Shown here: piece after piece, positions 18,010-26,946 of the stretch | Numbering within the stretch: the first letter of the stretch is position 1 | How the letters are laid out: each line of letters opens with the position of its first letter | Assembly (NCBI RefSeq): GCF_000384115.1 | Contig: NZ_KB913029.1 | Coordinates: 2,390,907 to 2,454,906, forward strand | DNA: 64,000 bases | Direction of reading: 5' to 3' | Source of the DNA: Sporichthya polymorpha DSM 43042 | GTDB lineage: Bacteria > Actinomycetota > Actinomycetes > Sporichthyales > Sporichthyaceae | Notes under the pieces: model-generated | What the model was told of the DNA's origin: nothing | What the model saw: only the letters and a program-made list of their open reading frames with translations | Database searches by the model: none | Program-made: the position numbers and the translations under genes

Positions 18010-18076
18010 GGGGTGACACCCTTTCTGGCGCCAGAAAGGGTGTCACCCCAGTGGCGCCAACAAGGGGTGTCACCCC
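18010..18076. repeat. 40-bp perfect palindrome plus GGGGTGTCACCCC
   Basis: 18010-18049 is a perfect 40-bp palindrome with outer GGGGTGACACCCTTTCTGG and centre GGCGCC. A second small palindrome, GGGGTGTCACCCC, follows at 18064-18076. The GTGTCACCC core recurs at 38719 and 59995. The whole 267-base gap 17926-18192 is made of such structures, with no gene. Confidence 0.7.
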
Positions 18077-18192
18077 CAGTGGGGCGGGGGTGACTTTTGC
18101 GATCTGTGCGCCCTGATTTGGGCGATCACGTCCGATTCGCGTGCTTACCTCGAACGGCCGGGGACCCGCCCGGCCTCGGGAGGGAGCGCGCG

Positions 18193-18921
18193 GTGCCGTT
18201 CACGGTCAGCCACGTGGCCGTCGTGCTGCCGCTGATGCGGACGCCGCTGCCGGCGTCGGCGCTGGTGATCGGGTCGACGGTGCCGGACCTGCCGGTCCAC
18301 CTCGCGCACCGGCCGACGGAGACCACCCACTCCTGGAGCGGAGTGTTCGGCCAGGACCTCGCGATGGGCCTCGCCGGCTGGGCGCTCTGGCACGGGCTGC
18401 TCGCGGCCCCCGTCCTCGCCGGGGCGCCGGCGGCGGTGCGGGCCCGCGCGGCCGGCGTCCGGCTGGGGCTCGGTTGCCGGCTCCGGGACGTCCGTGAACT
18501 CGGGCTCGTCGTCGTCGCCCTGCTGCTCGGCTCCGCGCTGCACGTCCTGCTCGACTCGTTCACCCACGTCGACCGGTGGGGGACCTCGCTCGTCCCGGCG
18601 CTGAACGAGACCTACGCCGGGCACGCCGGGTACTCCTGGCTCCAGTACGGCGGGAGCGTGCTCGGGCTCGCCGTCGTCGGCGCGGTGCTGCTGCGCGCGT
18701 GGCGCGGCCCCGGCCAGTCCTGGACGCTCGTGATCGCCAGCGCCGCCGCCGTCGGCGGACTGATCGGCCTCCACGGCGCGGTCAGCTCCGGCGACCTGCG
18801 GACGATCGCGTACTACGCGGTCACCCGCGCGTCCGCCGCCCTGCTCGCGGCCGTCCTGCTCCTGGCCGCGGCCTGGCACCTGCGCCGCGCGTTCGCGCCG
18901 CCGGACCGCCTCTCGGCCTAG
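18193..18921 (+). CDS. DUF4184 family membrane protein
   Basis: A 242-residue protein starting at the GTG at 18193 (reads (M)PFTVSHVAVVLPL, the typical DUF4184 opening) behind GGGAGGGAG. Several hydrophobic helices and conserved His residues (SHVA, HLAHRPTETTHS, HVLLDSFTHVDRWG) suggest a membrane metal-dependent hydrolase-like fold, but no activity is established for the family. It converges on Hsp70-2 with only 3 bases between the stops. Confidence 0.85.
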   Translation: MPFTVSHVAVVLPLMRTPLPASALVIGSTVPDLPVHLAHRPTETTHSWSGVFGQDLAMGLAGWALWHGLLAAPVLAGAPAAVRARAAGVRLGLGCRLRDVRELGLVVVALLLGSALHVLLDSFTHVDRWGTSLVPALNETYAGHAGYSWLQYGGSVLGLAVVGAVLLRAWRGPGQSWTLVIASAAAVGGLIGLHGAVSSGDLRTIAYYAVTRASAALLAAVLLLAAAWHLRRAFAPPDRLSA

Positions 18922-18924
18922 GAG

Positions 18925-20583
18925 TTACTTCGCCGCGCGCGGGGCGGAGGCGACCTTCAGATCCTTCACCGGCTTGTCGGTGATGGCCGGGGTCGCGGGG
19001 TTCCACGCCGTCGCGCCGACGAAGATCGCGGCGGTCAGGACCGTCAGCGCCATCGAGCGGCGGACGCTCACCAGCGAGCGCCACGTCCAGCTCGCCTGCA
19101 GGGCCTCGAGCTCGACGTCGTCGACGGCGGAGAACAGCTGGTCCTCCAGCGCCGGTCGCGGCGGGGGCAGCGTCTCCGCGGCGCGGATCGGGGCGGGGGC
19201 GTCCTCGACGAGGAGCGCCTCGACCGACCGGACCGCCCGGGCCGGGATCACCGCCGGACGCGGAGCGATGGGGGTCGCGACCGCGATCCCCTCCAGCCCG
19301 ACCACCTCGGGGCGACGGGCACCCCGGCGGGGACGGATCGGCTTGCTGCTCGGGCCACTCGGGGCCGGGAGCGGGAGCGCCGGAGCCACGGGCGCCTCGG
19401 CCACGGGCGCCTCGGCGACCGGGGCGGCCTTGATCTTCCGGGCGGTCTTCACGACCTGCTTCGCGGCGGCGAGCACTGGGGCCGGCGCGGCGGCCGGGGT
19501 CTCGCCGAGCGCGAGGACCGCACCCGCGGCGATCGCGGTGGCGGGGGTGGCCCCACCGGCGCGGACGACCGGGCGCTGGAACTGACGCGAGACCAGCTGG
19601 GTCACGAACGGGATCCGGGCCGAGCCGCCGATTGTCAGCACCGCGGCGAGGTCCGCGGCCGCGACGCCGGCGTTCTCCAGCACCGAGTCGAGCACGTCGA
19701 CGGTCGTCTCGAGCGGCCCGGCGATCAGGCCCTCGAGCTCGGACCGGGTCAGGCGCACCGAGCCGGCGATGCCGGGCAGGGCGACCTTCACGGTCACGGC
19801 GGTCTCGGTCGACAACTTCTCCTTGGCCGCGACGCACGAGGCGCGCAGCGCGGACAGGGCGGCGCCGGTCGCGGCGTCCTCGGCGTCGAGGGCGGCGAAG
19901 GCAGCCTGCTGATCCGGCGTCAGACCGGAGACGACGTGCGCGAGGACGAGGTCGTCGAAGTCCGCGCCGCCGAAGTCGGCGAGCTCGGCCGGCCGGCCGA
20001 GGACGGACCAGGTCTGCCCCGCCGCGTCGAGCTGGACGACCGCCGCGTCGAACGTGCGGCCGCCGAGGTCGTAGATCGCGAGCTTCGTGCCGGGCTCGTA
20101 GGCCGCGTCCTGCGCACCGAGCGCAGCGGCGGCGACGGGCTCGGCGACGAGCGTCGCGTTGGCGACGCCGGCCTCGGCGAGGGCGGCGGCGAAGAGCTCA
20201 CGCTTGTGCGGGCCCCAGGTCGCGGGGTGCGTGACGGCGACGGCGTCGGGCGCACGGCCCTCCTGCACGCTCGCCTGGTCGACGACCCACGCGACGAGCT
20301 CCGCGGCCACGCGGTGCGCGGCCGAGGCCGCCCCGACGGCCGGGATCATCGGCGTCTCGTCGCCGATCCGGCGCACGAAGCCGCGCAGGACGCGATCGGC
20401 CTCCGCCGTCGCGACATCCGCCACGGCGTGGCCGTAAAGCCGGGCCCCGTCCGTGCCGATGTAGACCACGGACGGCACCACCGCGGAGTCGGCGCCGAGC
20501 GAGGAGCCGCCGGCTCCACCGTCGCGCGCGATCGTCGCGGCTGTGTATGACGTGCCCAGGTCCACGCCCAGTCGGTAACCCAC
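18925..20583 (-). CDS. Membrane-anchored Hsp70-like ATPase (copy 2, variant phosphate-2 loop)
   Basis: A 552-residue Hsp70-type ATPase domain with phosphate-1 DLGTSYTA at residue 8 and adenosine motif TIGGSARIP at about 318. In the phosphate-2 loop the usual DLGGGTFD reads DLGGRTFD (about 172), placing Arg where a glycine normally contacts the phosphate, so ATPase activity may be reduced or altered. After about residue 360 comes a Pro/Ala-rich linker with a basic patch (RPRRGARR), a transmembrane helix (MALTVLTAAIFVGATAW, about 511-527) and a 25-residue tail. No substrate-binding sandwich is present. It is divergent from the giant IniB gene across a 537-base gap. Confidence 0.88.
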   Translation of the reverse strand: MGYRLGVDLGTSYTAATIARDGGAGGSSLGADSAVVPSVVYIGTDGARLYGHAVADVATAEADRVLRGFVRRIGDETPMIPAVGAASAAHRVAAELVAWVVDQASVQEGRAPDAVAVTHPATWGPHKRELFAAALAEAGVANATLVAEPVAAAALGAQDAAYEPGTKLAIYDLGGRTFDAAVVQLDAAGQTWSVLGRPAELADFGGADFDDLVLAHVVSGLTPDQQAAFAALDAEDAATGAALSALRASCVAAKEKLSTETAVTVKVALPGIAGSVRLTRSELEGLIAGPLETTVDVLDSVLENAGVAAADLAAVLTIGGSARIPFVTQLVSRQFQRPVVRAGGATPATAIAAGAVLALGETPAAAPAPVLAAAKQVVKTARKIKAAPVAEAPVAEAPVAPALPLPAPSGPSSKPIRPRRGARRPEVVGLEGIAVATPIAPRPAVIPARAVRSVEALLVEDAPAPIRAAETLPPPRPALEDQLFSAVDDVELEALQASWTWRSLVSVRRSMALTVLTAAIFVGATAWNPATPAITDKPVKDLKVASAPRAAK

Positions 20584-20811
20584 TCGTCAGCCCCCCAGCT
20601 GTCCCCCTGCTACCCCTTAGAGGGGACCACGGCCCGTTTGGTTGCCTGCCGGGGTTTGCTGAATGGAGACCGTGCGTATTCGCACACCGCCGGAATCGCT
20701 GCCAAAAGCACCGGCGCGGGGCCTAACGGCCCGTTGTGGCGGAATGTCCGTTTGTTTCCCGGAGGGCGCCGAATTGGCACCCTGACCGGACGGAAAGGCC
20801 GTTACCGAGAG

Positions 20812-20829
20812 TCACCCGAACGGGCGAAC
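20812..20829 (+). promoter_or_regulatory. Shared upstream motif, copy 4 (giant IniB)
   Basis: TCACCCGAACGGGCGAAC matches the copy before Hsp70-1 at 16 of 18 positions. It lies in the 537-base gap 20584-21120 between Hsp70-2 and the giant IniB gene, 291 bases from the IniB start. The gap has no convincing gene; a 107-codon frame inside it looks random. Confidence 0.38.
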
Positions 20830-20957
20830 TTGCCTTTGGGCGGTTAGTTCCCGGCTTCGTCCGATTTGGTGACCGCATCGTGCCTTCAGGCCTGCGACCA
20901 GCGGCTTTGCGCGTTCTTGACAAGGGATATCGCCGATGGTGGCCTGTGACCCGCGGA

Positions 20958-20980
20958 CCCCCTAATCGCCGATTGGGGGG
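20958..20980. promoter_or_regulatory. CCCCC-AATC / GATT-GGGGG inverted repeat before the giant IniB gene
   Basis: CCCCCTAATC and GATTGGGGGG flank GCC, 140 bases upstream of the giant IniB start. A looser version (CCCCCAATC ... GATTTGGGGG, 33362-33390) lies 110 bases upstream of the IniB gene at 33501. I infer a candidate operator for IniB-type genes. Confidence 0.4.
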
Positions 20981-21120
20981 TGTCGTGAGAGCCCCTAAGG
21001 CCCCGGCCGAGCATTGGGGATGGTGCCCGATGGACGGCTCCAGTGAATTTCTAACGTGATCAGAAGAACCGGTCCGATGTGGATCGGTCACACTGACCAA
21101 TTTTGGTGGGGGAGCCCGGC

Positions 21121-24100
21121 ATGGCAGCACCTTCGATGCTCGAGTGGATCATGGATCTGCTGCGCGACAGCGACGCGCGCACCGCCTTCAGTCGGAACCC
21201 GGAAGCCGCCCTGGCGGCCGCCGGCTTCTCGGCCCGCTGCGGCGAGGAGGTCCAGCAGGCGCGCCTCGCGCTGGCGGACAACCCGTGCATCCGGGAGGTC
21301 GCGGGGGTCTCGATTCCTGACATCGACGTCCCCGGCGGCCAGGTGGGCGGCGTCACGCTTCCGCCCGCGGAGGACGGCGTCAGCCAGATCATCTACATCA
21401 TCAACAACTACGAGCTGACCGAGGACAACGACACCACGAACACCAACACCGGCAACGGTGCGGTGCAGACCGGTGACGACAACGTCAACGCCCCGAACAA
21501 CAGCGGCGTCGTGAACACCGGTGACGGCAACGTCATCAACAACGGCGACCAGAACGGCAACACCGGGACCATCGTCAACGGCGACGGCAACACCGTGAAC
21601 AACGGTGGCCTCATCGGCGGGGACGTCATCGGTGGCGACCTGATCGGCGGCGACCTCCTCTCCGGCATCCTCAGCCCGAACGGGGACCAGAGCATCCTGA
21701 ACAACATCGGCCTGCTCAACGGCGGCCTCGTCAACGGCGGCCTGCTGAACGGCGTTCTCAACGGCGCGCTCAACGGCAACGACGTGCTCAGCGGCCTGCT
21801 CAACGGCACCGACGTCGCCAACGGCGCCGACGTGCTCAGCGGCCTGCTCAACGGCACCGACGTAGCCAACGGCACCCTGAACGGTGCCCTCAACGGTCTG
21901 CTGGCCGGAGGTCTGCTCAACGGCCTCGACGTCACCGACGTCATCGACGGAGGCGTCGCGAACGGCCTCGGCGGCATCCTCAACGGCGCCGGCCTGCTCA
22001 ACGGCAACGACGTCCTCGGCGGCCTGCTCGCGGGCAGCCTGAACGGCGCGGACGTCGTCGCTCCGCTGCTGAACGGCCTCGACGTCGGTCTGATCAACGA
22101 GCTCAACCCGTTCGTCTTCGCCCCGGTGCTGAACGGCGCCCTCGGCGGGCTCCTCGGCGGCGCGGACGTCGACGCGGACGTCGTCGGCGGTGTGCTGAAC
22201 GGCCTCGACGCGGGTGTGCTGAACGGTCTGCTCGGCGGCGGCATCGACGAGATCGGTGACGTCACCGTCCTCAACGGCATCCTCAACGGCATCGGCAACG
22301 GCGCCGTCCTCGGCGTGGCACCGGCGGTCCTCAACGGCCTCGCCGGCGGCATTCTCAACGGGACGCTGAACCCCGACACGGCCCTCAACCTGCTCGGCGG
22401 CGCGGGCGTCGGCGGCATCCTCACCGGCGACAACGCGCTCGCGAACGTCCTCGGTCAGGCGGACATCCTCAACCTCGCCAACGAGGGCGGCCTGCTCAAC
22501 AACCTCGCTGGCCAGGCCCTGCTCGGCGGGCTCCTGAACGGCGACGAGGGTGTGCTCAACGGCCTCGCCGCGCTGACCGGCGAGGAGGGCGTCCTCAACG
22601 GCCTCGCCATCGACGCGCTCACCGGCGAGGAGGGCCTGCTCAACGGCCTCGACGTCGACGCGCTCACCGGCGAGGAGGGCATCCTCAACGGTCTCGCCCT
22701 GCTGACCGGCGACGAGGGCCTGCTCAACGGCCTGCTCGGTGGCGGTCTCGCCCTCGACGCGCTGACCGGCGAGGAGGGCGTTCTCAACGGCGACATCCTC
22801 GGTGGCGGCCTGAACGCGCTGAACATCGGCGCGATCACTGCGGTGCTCGACGACGTCTCGCCCGTCACCACGGTCGGCGAGCTTCTCGAGGGCGGGATCC
22901 TCTCCGGCGACGTGCTCGCCAACGTGGCCCCGCTCCTGAGCGTGCTGAACCCGGACGCCGCGATCGGTGACCTGCTCAACGGCACCGACGTCACGGCGAT
23001 CCTGACCGACGTCCTGAACCCGACCGCCCTGGTCGGCGACGTGCTCGACGCGGGCATCCTCAACGACGCGTTCGGGCCGATCTTCGCGAGCGTGGCCGAC
23101 ATCGACCCGACCGCGGCGGTCGCTGACGTCCTCAACGGCAACGTCATCCCGGTCAACGTCATCGCGCCGCTGCTCAACGGGATCGCGGCCGGCGCCCTGT
23201 CGCCCGCGCTCGCGGCCAACCTGCTGAACGGGATCACCGCCGGCGCCATCGACGCCGACATCCTGAACGGCCTGGTCGACGTCGCGACCGGGGCCATCGC
23301 TCCGGACGTGCTGACCGACCTGATCACCACCGGGGCCATCACCCCGGCGGTCGTGGCCGACCTCCTCGGTGGCGTCACGAACATCTCGCCGGCCGTCGCG
23401 GCCGACCTGGTCGACGCCATCGCCACCGGCGACGTCCTCTCGCCGGCCATCCTGGCGGACCTGCTCACCGGCAACGTCATTCCGGTCGACGTCATCCCGG
23501 CGCTGCTCAGCGGCAACGTGATCCCGGTCGACGTCATCGCACCGCTGCTCAACGGCAACATCATTCCGGTGGACGTCGTTCCGACCCTGCTCAGCGGGAT
23601 CGGCACCGGCGCCATCACCCCGGAGCTGCTGACCGACCTGATCGACGCCGGGGCCATCGGCGTCGCCCCGACGGTGGTCGCGGACCTGATCGACGGCATC
23701 ACCACGGGCGCCATCTCGCCCGCGGTGGTCACGACCCTGCTCAACGGCGTCGTGGGCAACACCATCTCGCCCGAGATCCTCAGCGACATCGTCGCCGGGG
23801 TGACAGGCAACGCCATCGGGGCCGAGCTGCTCACCGACCTGGTCGATGCCGCCACCGGCGACGTCCTCTCGCCGGCGATCATCGGCGGCCTGGTCGACGC
23901 GGTCACCGGTGACGTCCTGTCCCCGGCGATCGTCGCCGACCTGCTCGACACCGTCGCGGCGGGTGCCATCACGGCCCCGGTCACCGTCATCCCGGCTCTG
24001 CTCAACGGGCTGACGACCGGTGCGCTGGACGCGGACGTCCTGTCCGACGTCATCGGTGGCATCACCACCGGGGCCATCGGCGCCGAGGTGCTCGACGACC

Positions 24101-25767
24101 TCACCGCCGCGATCCTCTCCGGCAACCCGGTGACCGCGGTGCTCGGCGACATCCTGAACGGTGCGGACGTCTTCGCGCCGATCGACGCCCTGACCGGCGA
24201 CATCCTCGAGGGCGCGGACGTGTTCGCCCCGATCGACGCCCTGACCGGCGACATCCTCGAGGGCGCGGACGTGTTCGCCCCGATCGACGCCCTGACCGGC
24301 GACATCCTCGAGAGCGCGGACGTGTTCGCCCCGATCGACGCCCTGACCGGCGACATCCTCGAGGACGGGGTGTTCGCTCCGGTGGACGCGCTGACCGGGG
24401 ACATCCTCGACGAGGGCATCGCGGCCGGCGTGGACGCCCTGACCGGGGACATCCTGGAGGACGGGGTGTTCGCTCCGGTGGACGCGCTGACCGGGGACAT
24501 CCTCGACGAGGGCATCGCTGCGGCGGCGGGCGACCTGCTGTCCGACAACGACGTTCTCGCGGTCGTCGGCGACGTCCTGGAGGGTGCGGCGGTCGGCGAC
24601 GTGCTCGGCGGCAACGACGTCGGGAACGTGCTGAACGGGCTTACGCTCGGTGCGATCACGTCGATCCTCGCGGACTTCGACCCGGCCACGACCGTGGGTG
24701 ACCTGCTCACGGACAACGCGCTGGGCGCCGTGCTGGCCGACAACACCATCGGCGACGTGCTCGGGACCGCGCTCGGCGATGTCGCGTCGGGCAACACGCT
24801 CCCCGCGATCACGACCGTGCTCGCGGCGCTGAACCCGGCGACCACCGTGGGCGACCTGCTGACCGGCAACGAGCTCGACGACCTGCTGACCGGGGACATC
24901 CTCGGCGGCGCCCTCGCCGGCGGCCTGTCGGACAACGCGCTGGACGTCGTGGCTCCGATCGTCGGCAACGAGCTGCTGAACCCGGAGACCGGTGTCCTGG
25001 CTCCGATCGTCGGCAACGAGCTGCTGAACCCGGAGACGGGTGTCCTCGCTCCGATCGTCGGCAACCAGCTCGTGGACGACGTCCTCGCCGGTAACGGGGG
25101 CCTGCTCAACGGTCTCCTCGGCCAGGGCGGGATCCTGAACGGCGGTCTCGGCGGCGTCGGCAACGGCGGCGGTCTGCTGAACGACATCCTGGGCGGCAAC
25201 AACAACGTCGTGGCCGACCTGCTCGGCGGCGACGGTGGCCTCCTCGGCACCGGCGGTGTCGGCGGGATCCTCACCGGCGAGGACGGCGTCCTCAACGGCG
25301 TCCTCGACGACGGCATCCTCAACAGCGAGGACGGCCTGCTGAACAACGTCGTGGGCGACACCGGCATCGTGGGCAACGTCCTCGGTGGCGGCGTGGGTGG
25401 CGTCCTCAACGGCGAGGACGGCGTGCTCAACGGCGTCCTGGGCGACGGCGTCGGCGGCATCCTCAACAGCGACGACGGCCTGCTGAACAACGTCGTCGGC
25501 GACACGAGCGTCGTCGGCAACGTGACCGACACCGTCGACGCCCTCACCGGCCCGAACGCGCTGCGCGACGCGATCAGCCCGACGGTGGACGACACCGTCG
25601 ACGCGCTGACCGGCCCGAACGCTCTGCGCGACGCGGTCAGCCCCGTGGTCGACGCGACGGTGGACCCGGTGATCGAGGATGTTCTCGGCACCGACGTCGA
25701 TGTTCTCGACTCGCTGGACACCATCACCAGCACGGTCGCGGCTGACGTCACCGACGTCATCCTGTAA
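21121..25767 (+). CDS. Giant IniB-type acidic repeat protein
   Basis: A 1,548-residue protein. The ATG at 21121 follows GGGGGAG; an upstream GTG at 21103 would precede that site and is rejected. Residues 1-100 are an IniB N-terminal domain (MLEWIMDLLRDSDARTAFSR; ending YIINNYELTED), as in mycobacterial IniB (about 480 residues). Then come an Asn/Gly/Asp-rich segment (TGDGNVINNGDQNG), LLNG repeats, ALTGEEGVLNGL repeats, DVLSPAI/TGAITP repeats, four copies of GADVFAPIDALTGDILE, APIVGNELLNPETGVL repeats and an LLNNVVGDT tail. There is no Lys or His, and no basic residue between R58 and R1482. No signal peptide is seen. In mycobacteria IniB belongs to a cell-wall stress operon, but its molecular role is unknown; an ordered beta or assembly-forming fibre is only an inference. 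Confidence 0.85.
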   Translation: MAAPSMLEWIMDLLRDSDARTAFSRNPEAALAAAGFSARCGEEVQQARLALADNPCIREVAGVSIPDIDVPGGQVGGVTLPPAEDGVSQIIYIINNYELTEDNDTTNTNTGNGAVQTGDDNVNAPNNSGVVNTGDGNVINNGDQNGNTGTIVNGDGNTVNNGGLIGGDVIGGDLIGGDLLSGILSPNGDQSILNNIGLLNGGLVNGGLLNGVLNGALNGNDVLSGLLNGTDVANGADVLSGLLNGTDVANGTLNGALNGLLAGGLLNGLDVTDVIDGGVANGLGGILNGAGLLNGNDVLGGLLAGSLNGADVVAPLLNGLDVGLINELNPFVFAPVLNGALGGLLGGADVDADVVGGVLNGLDAGVLNGLLGGGIDEIGDVTVLNGILNGIGNGAVLGVAPAVLNGLAGGILNGTLNPDTALNLLGGAGVGGILTGDNALANVLGQADILNLANEGGLLNNLAGQALLGGLLNGDEGVLNGLAALTGEEGVLNGLAIDALTGEEGLLNGLDVDALTGEEGILNGLALLTGDEGLLNGLLGGGLALDALTGEEGVLNGDILGGGLNALNIGAITAVLDDVSPVTTVGELLEGGILSGDVLANVAPLLSVLNPDAAIGDLLNGTDVTAILTDVLNPTALVGDVLDAGILNDAFGPIFASVADIDPTAAVADVLNGNVIPVNVIAPLLNGIAAGALSPALAANLLNGITAGAIDADILNGLVDVATGAIAPDVLTDLITTGAITPAVVADLLGGVTNISPAVAADLVDAIATGDVLSPAILADLLTGNVIPVDVIPALLSGNVIPVDVIAPLLNGNIIPVDVVPTLLSGIGTGAITPELLTDLIDAGAIGVAPTVVADLIDGITTGAISPAVVTTLLNGVVGNTISPEILSDIVAGVTGNAIGAELLTDLVDAATGDVLSPAIIGGLVDAVTGDVLSPAIVADLLDTVAAGAITAPVTVIPALLNGLTTGALDADVLSDVIGGITTGAIGAEVLDDLTAAILSGNPVTAVLGDILNGADVFAPIDALTGDILEGADVFAPIDALTGDILEGADVFAPIDALTGDILESADVFAPIDALTGDILEDGVFAPVDALTGDILDEGIAAGVDALTGDILEDGVFAPVDALTGDILDEGIAAAAGDLLSDNDVLAVVGDVLEGAAVGDVLGGNDVGNVLNGLTLGAITSILADFDPATTVGDLLTDNALGAVLADNTIGDVLGTALGDVASGNTLPAITTVLAALNPATTVGDLLTGNELDDLLTGDILGGALAGGLSDNALDVVAPIVGNELLNPETGVLAPIVGNELLNPETGVLAPIVGNQLVDDVLAGNGGLLNGLLGQGGILNGGLGGVGNGGGLLNDILGGNNNVVADLLGGDGGLLGTGGVGGILTGEDGVLNGVLDDGILNSEDGLLNNVVGDTGIVGNVLGGGVGGVLNGEDGVLNGVLGDGVGGILNSDDGLLNNVVGDTSVVGNVTDTVDALTGPNALRDAISPTVDDTVDALTGPNALRDAVSPVVDATVDPVIEDVLGTDVDVLDSLDTITSTVAADVTDVIL
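24160..24518 (+). repeat. Nearly exact tandem repeats inside the giant IniB gene
   Basis: Four 51-bp units begin at 24160, 24211, 24262 and 24313 and encode GADVFAPIDALTGDILE with few base changes. They are followed by a 62-bp identical pair (24361-24422 and 24457-24518, 96 bases apart). Such near-identity suggests recent unit gain and a copy number that could vary between strains. Confidence 0.85.
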
Positions 25768-25783
25768 CTCCGCAACACCCGGC

Positions 25784-25812
25784 GGCCCCACCCTCCTCGC
25801 GAGGGTGGGGCC
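25784..25812 (+). terminator. Terminator hairpin of the giant IniB gene
   Basis: GGCCCCACCCTC and GAGGGTGGGGCC form a 12-base perfect stem around a 5-base loop, 16 bases after the stop codon. Confidence 0.75.
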
Positions 25813-25844
25813 GTCGGCATTCCTGGGGCCCCAACACCCCTCTA

Positions 25845-25888
25845 ACGTCAGCGAGATCGAGCGCTATAGCGCTCGATCCCGCTGACGT
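25845..25888. repeat. 44-bp palindromic repeat, copy B
   Basis: Same 44-bp length and same ends as copies A and C. The inner half is ATCGAGCGCTATAGCGCTCG. It lies downstream of the IniB terminator and 71 bases before the AbiEi-like gene. Confidence 0.85.
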
Positions 25889-25959
25889 CCCGGGGGTTTT
25901 GGGGCCTTATCCACAGGGCGGGGCGGGGCCCACAGCAAGATCCCCGACGATGCGGCCTC

Positions 25960-26909
25960 ATGAGCCACACCCGAAGGGACCGGATCTCGCGGCGCGCCGC
26001 CATCGAAGCCGCCGCGAGGCGGCAGGGCAATCTCATCGGTCGACGGCAGCTCTACGCCCTGGGCGTGACGCGCAGCCAGGTGCGCGCGGAGGTGCAGGCG
26101 CGGCGCTGGAAGAAGCGCGGCTACCAGTGCGTCCAGATCGGCGACGCCGATGAGACGACTCCCTACTGGCGCGCAGTGTTGGAGGTCGGGCCGACGGCGG
26201 TGATCGACGGCGCCAGCGCTCTGATCCTCGCCGGCCTGCGGACGATCACGTCGGCCGAGATCCACGTCGCCGTCCCGCAGGGGGCCTGGTACCGCCGGTG
26301 CAAGCGGGTCCGCGTGCACGAGACGCGGCGCTTCCGCGAGGTGGATGTCCTCCGGAACGGGCTCCCGCGCATGAAGCCCGCGACGGCTGCCGTGCACGCG
26401 GCACTGTGGGCACGCACCAACCGCGAGGCCGCCCTCTTCGTCATCGCCTCCGTCCAGCAGCGTCTGGTCGCGGTTTCCGAGCTCGCGGATGCTGTCGCTC
26501 TCGTGAAGCGCGACAAGCGCCGAGCACTCTTGAAGGGCCTGCTGATCGACGTCAGCGATGGCATCGAGTCCATTGATGAGCGCGCCTTCGCCGCGGCCTG
26601 CCGCAGACGAGGGACCCCAAGCCCGACCGGCAGGTCGTGGTCCAACTCCCCACGGGCCGAGTCCGCTACGACAACTACTGGGGCGACGTCCTGGTCGTGG
26701 AGATCCACGGAGTCCAACACCTCGACGCCGCGATGGCGACGCGCGACATGCTCAAGATGAACGCGGCCTCGATGGCCGGACGCGCCGTCATCCAGATCAC
26801 CAACTTCGCGGTCCGGACGAACCCGGACCCGTTCCTCGACCAGATCCAGTCCGTTTTGGCGGCAAGGGCCTACAAACCCTCACAACGTCAGCGAAAGCGC
26901 GCGCTATAG
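25960..26909 (+). pseudogene. AbiEi/DUF559-like protein, frameshifted
   Basis: The first part encodes an AbiEi-type winged-helix N-terminus (SRRAAIEAAARRQGNLIGRR, LYALGVTRSQVR) and a middle domain. Near 26615-26618 the frame breaks in a run of four C: the original frame turns to Ser/Thr/Arg nonsense, while the next frame continues as PKPDRQVVVQLPTGRVRYDN, then the DUF559-type nuclease-like core GDVLVVEIHGVQHLD and QITNFAVRTNPDPFL. One missing C explains this. The stop at 26907-26909 lies inside palindrome copy C, which supplies the last residues. The family is linked to toxin-antitoxin antitoxins and to PD-(D/E)XK-like folds. It is either a true pseudogene or a homopolymer sequencing error. 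Confidence 0.75.
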
Positions 26910-26928
26910 CGCTCGATCTCGCTGACGT
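26885..26928. repeat. 44-bp palindromic repeat, copy C
   Basis: Third copy, with the same outer ACGTCAGCG/CGCTGACGT and centre GCGCTATAGCGCTCG. The left inner arm is degenerate. It overlaps the 3' end of the AbiEi-like frame and contributes its stop codon, so with copy B it brackets that gene in a segment of about 1.08 kb. Confidence 0.85.
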
Positions 26929-26946
26929 TATGGAGAGAACTGCGGG

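Noticed and set aside
20736-21059. 107-codon frame between Hsp70-2 and the giant IniB gene
   Set aside because: Composition looks random, there is no good ribosome site, and it overlaps the candidate regulatory elements.
21088-25820. Very long open frames opposite the giant IniB gene (over 1,100 and 1,560 codons)
   Set aside because: They are a by-product of repetitive high-GC codons; translations are Asp/Arg/Val or Ser/Pro/Arg-rich nonsense with no ribosome site, while the plus strand has a recognisable IniB domain.
17952-26928. 44-bp palindromes as phage attachment sites
   Set aside because: No integrase, excisionase or phage gene lies in the window, and the repeats are internally palindromic.
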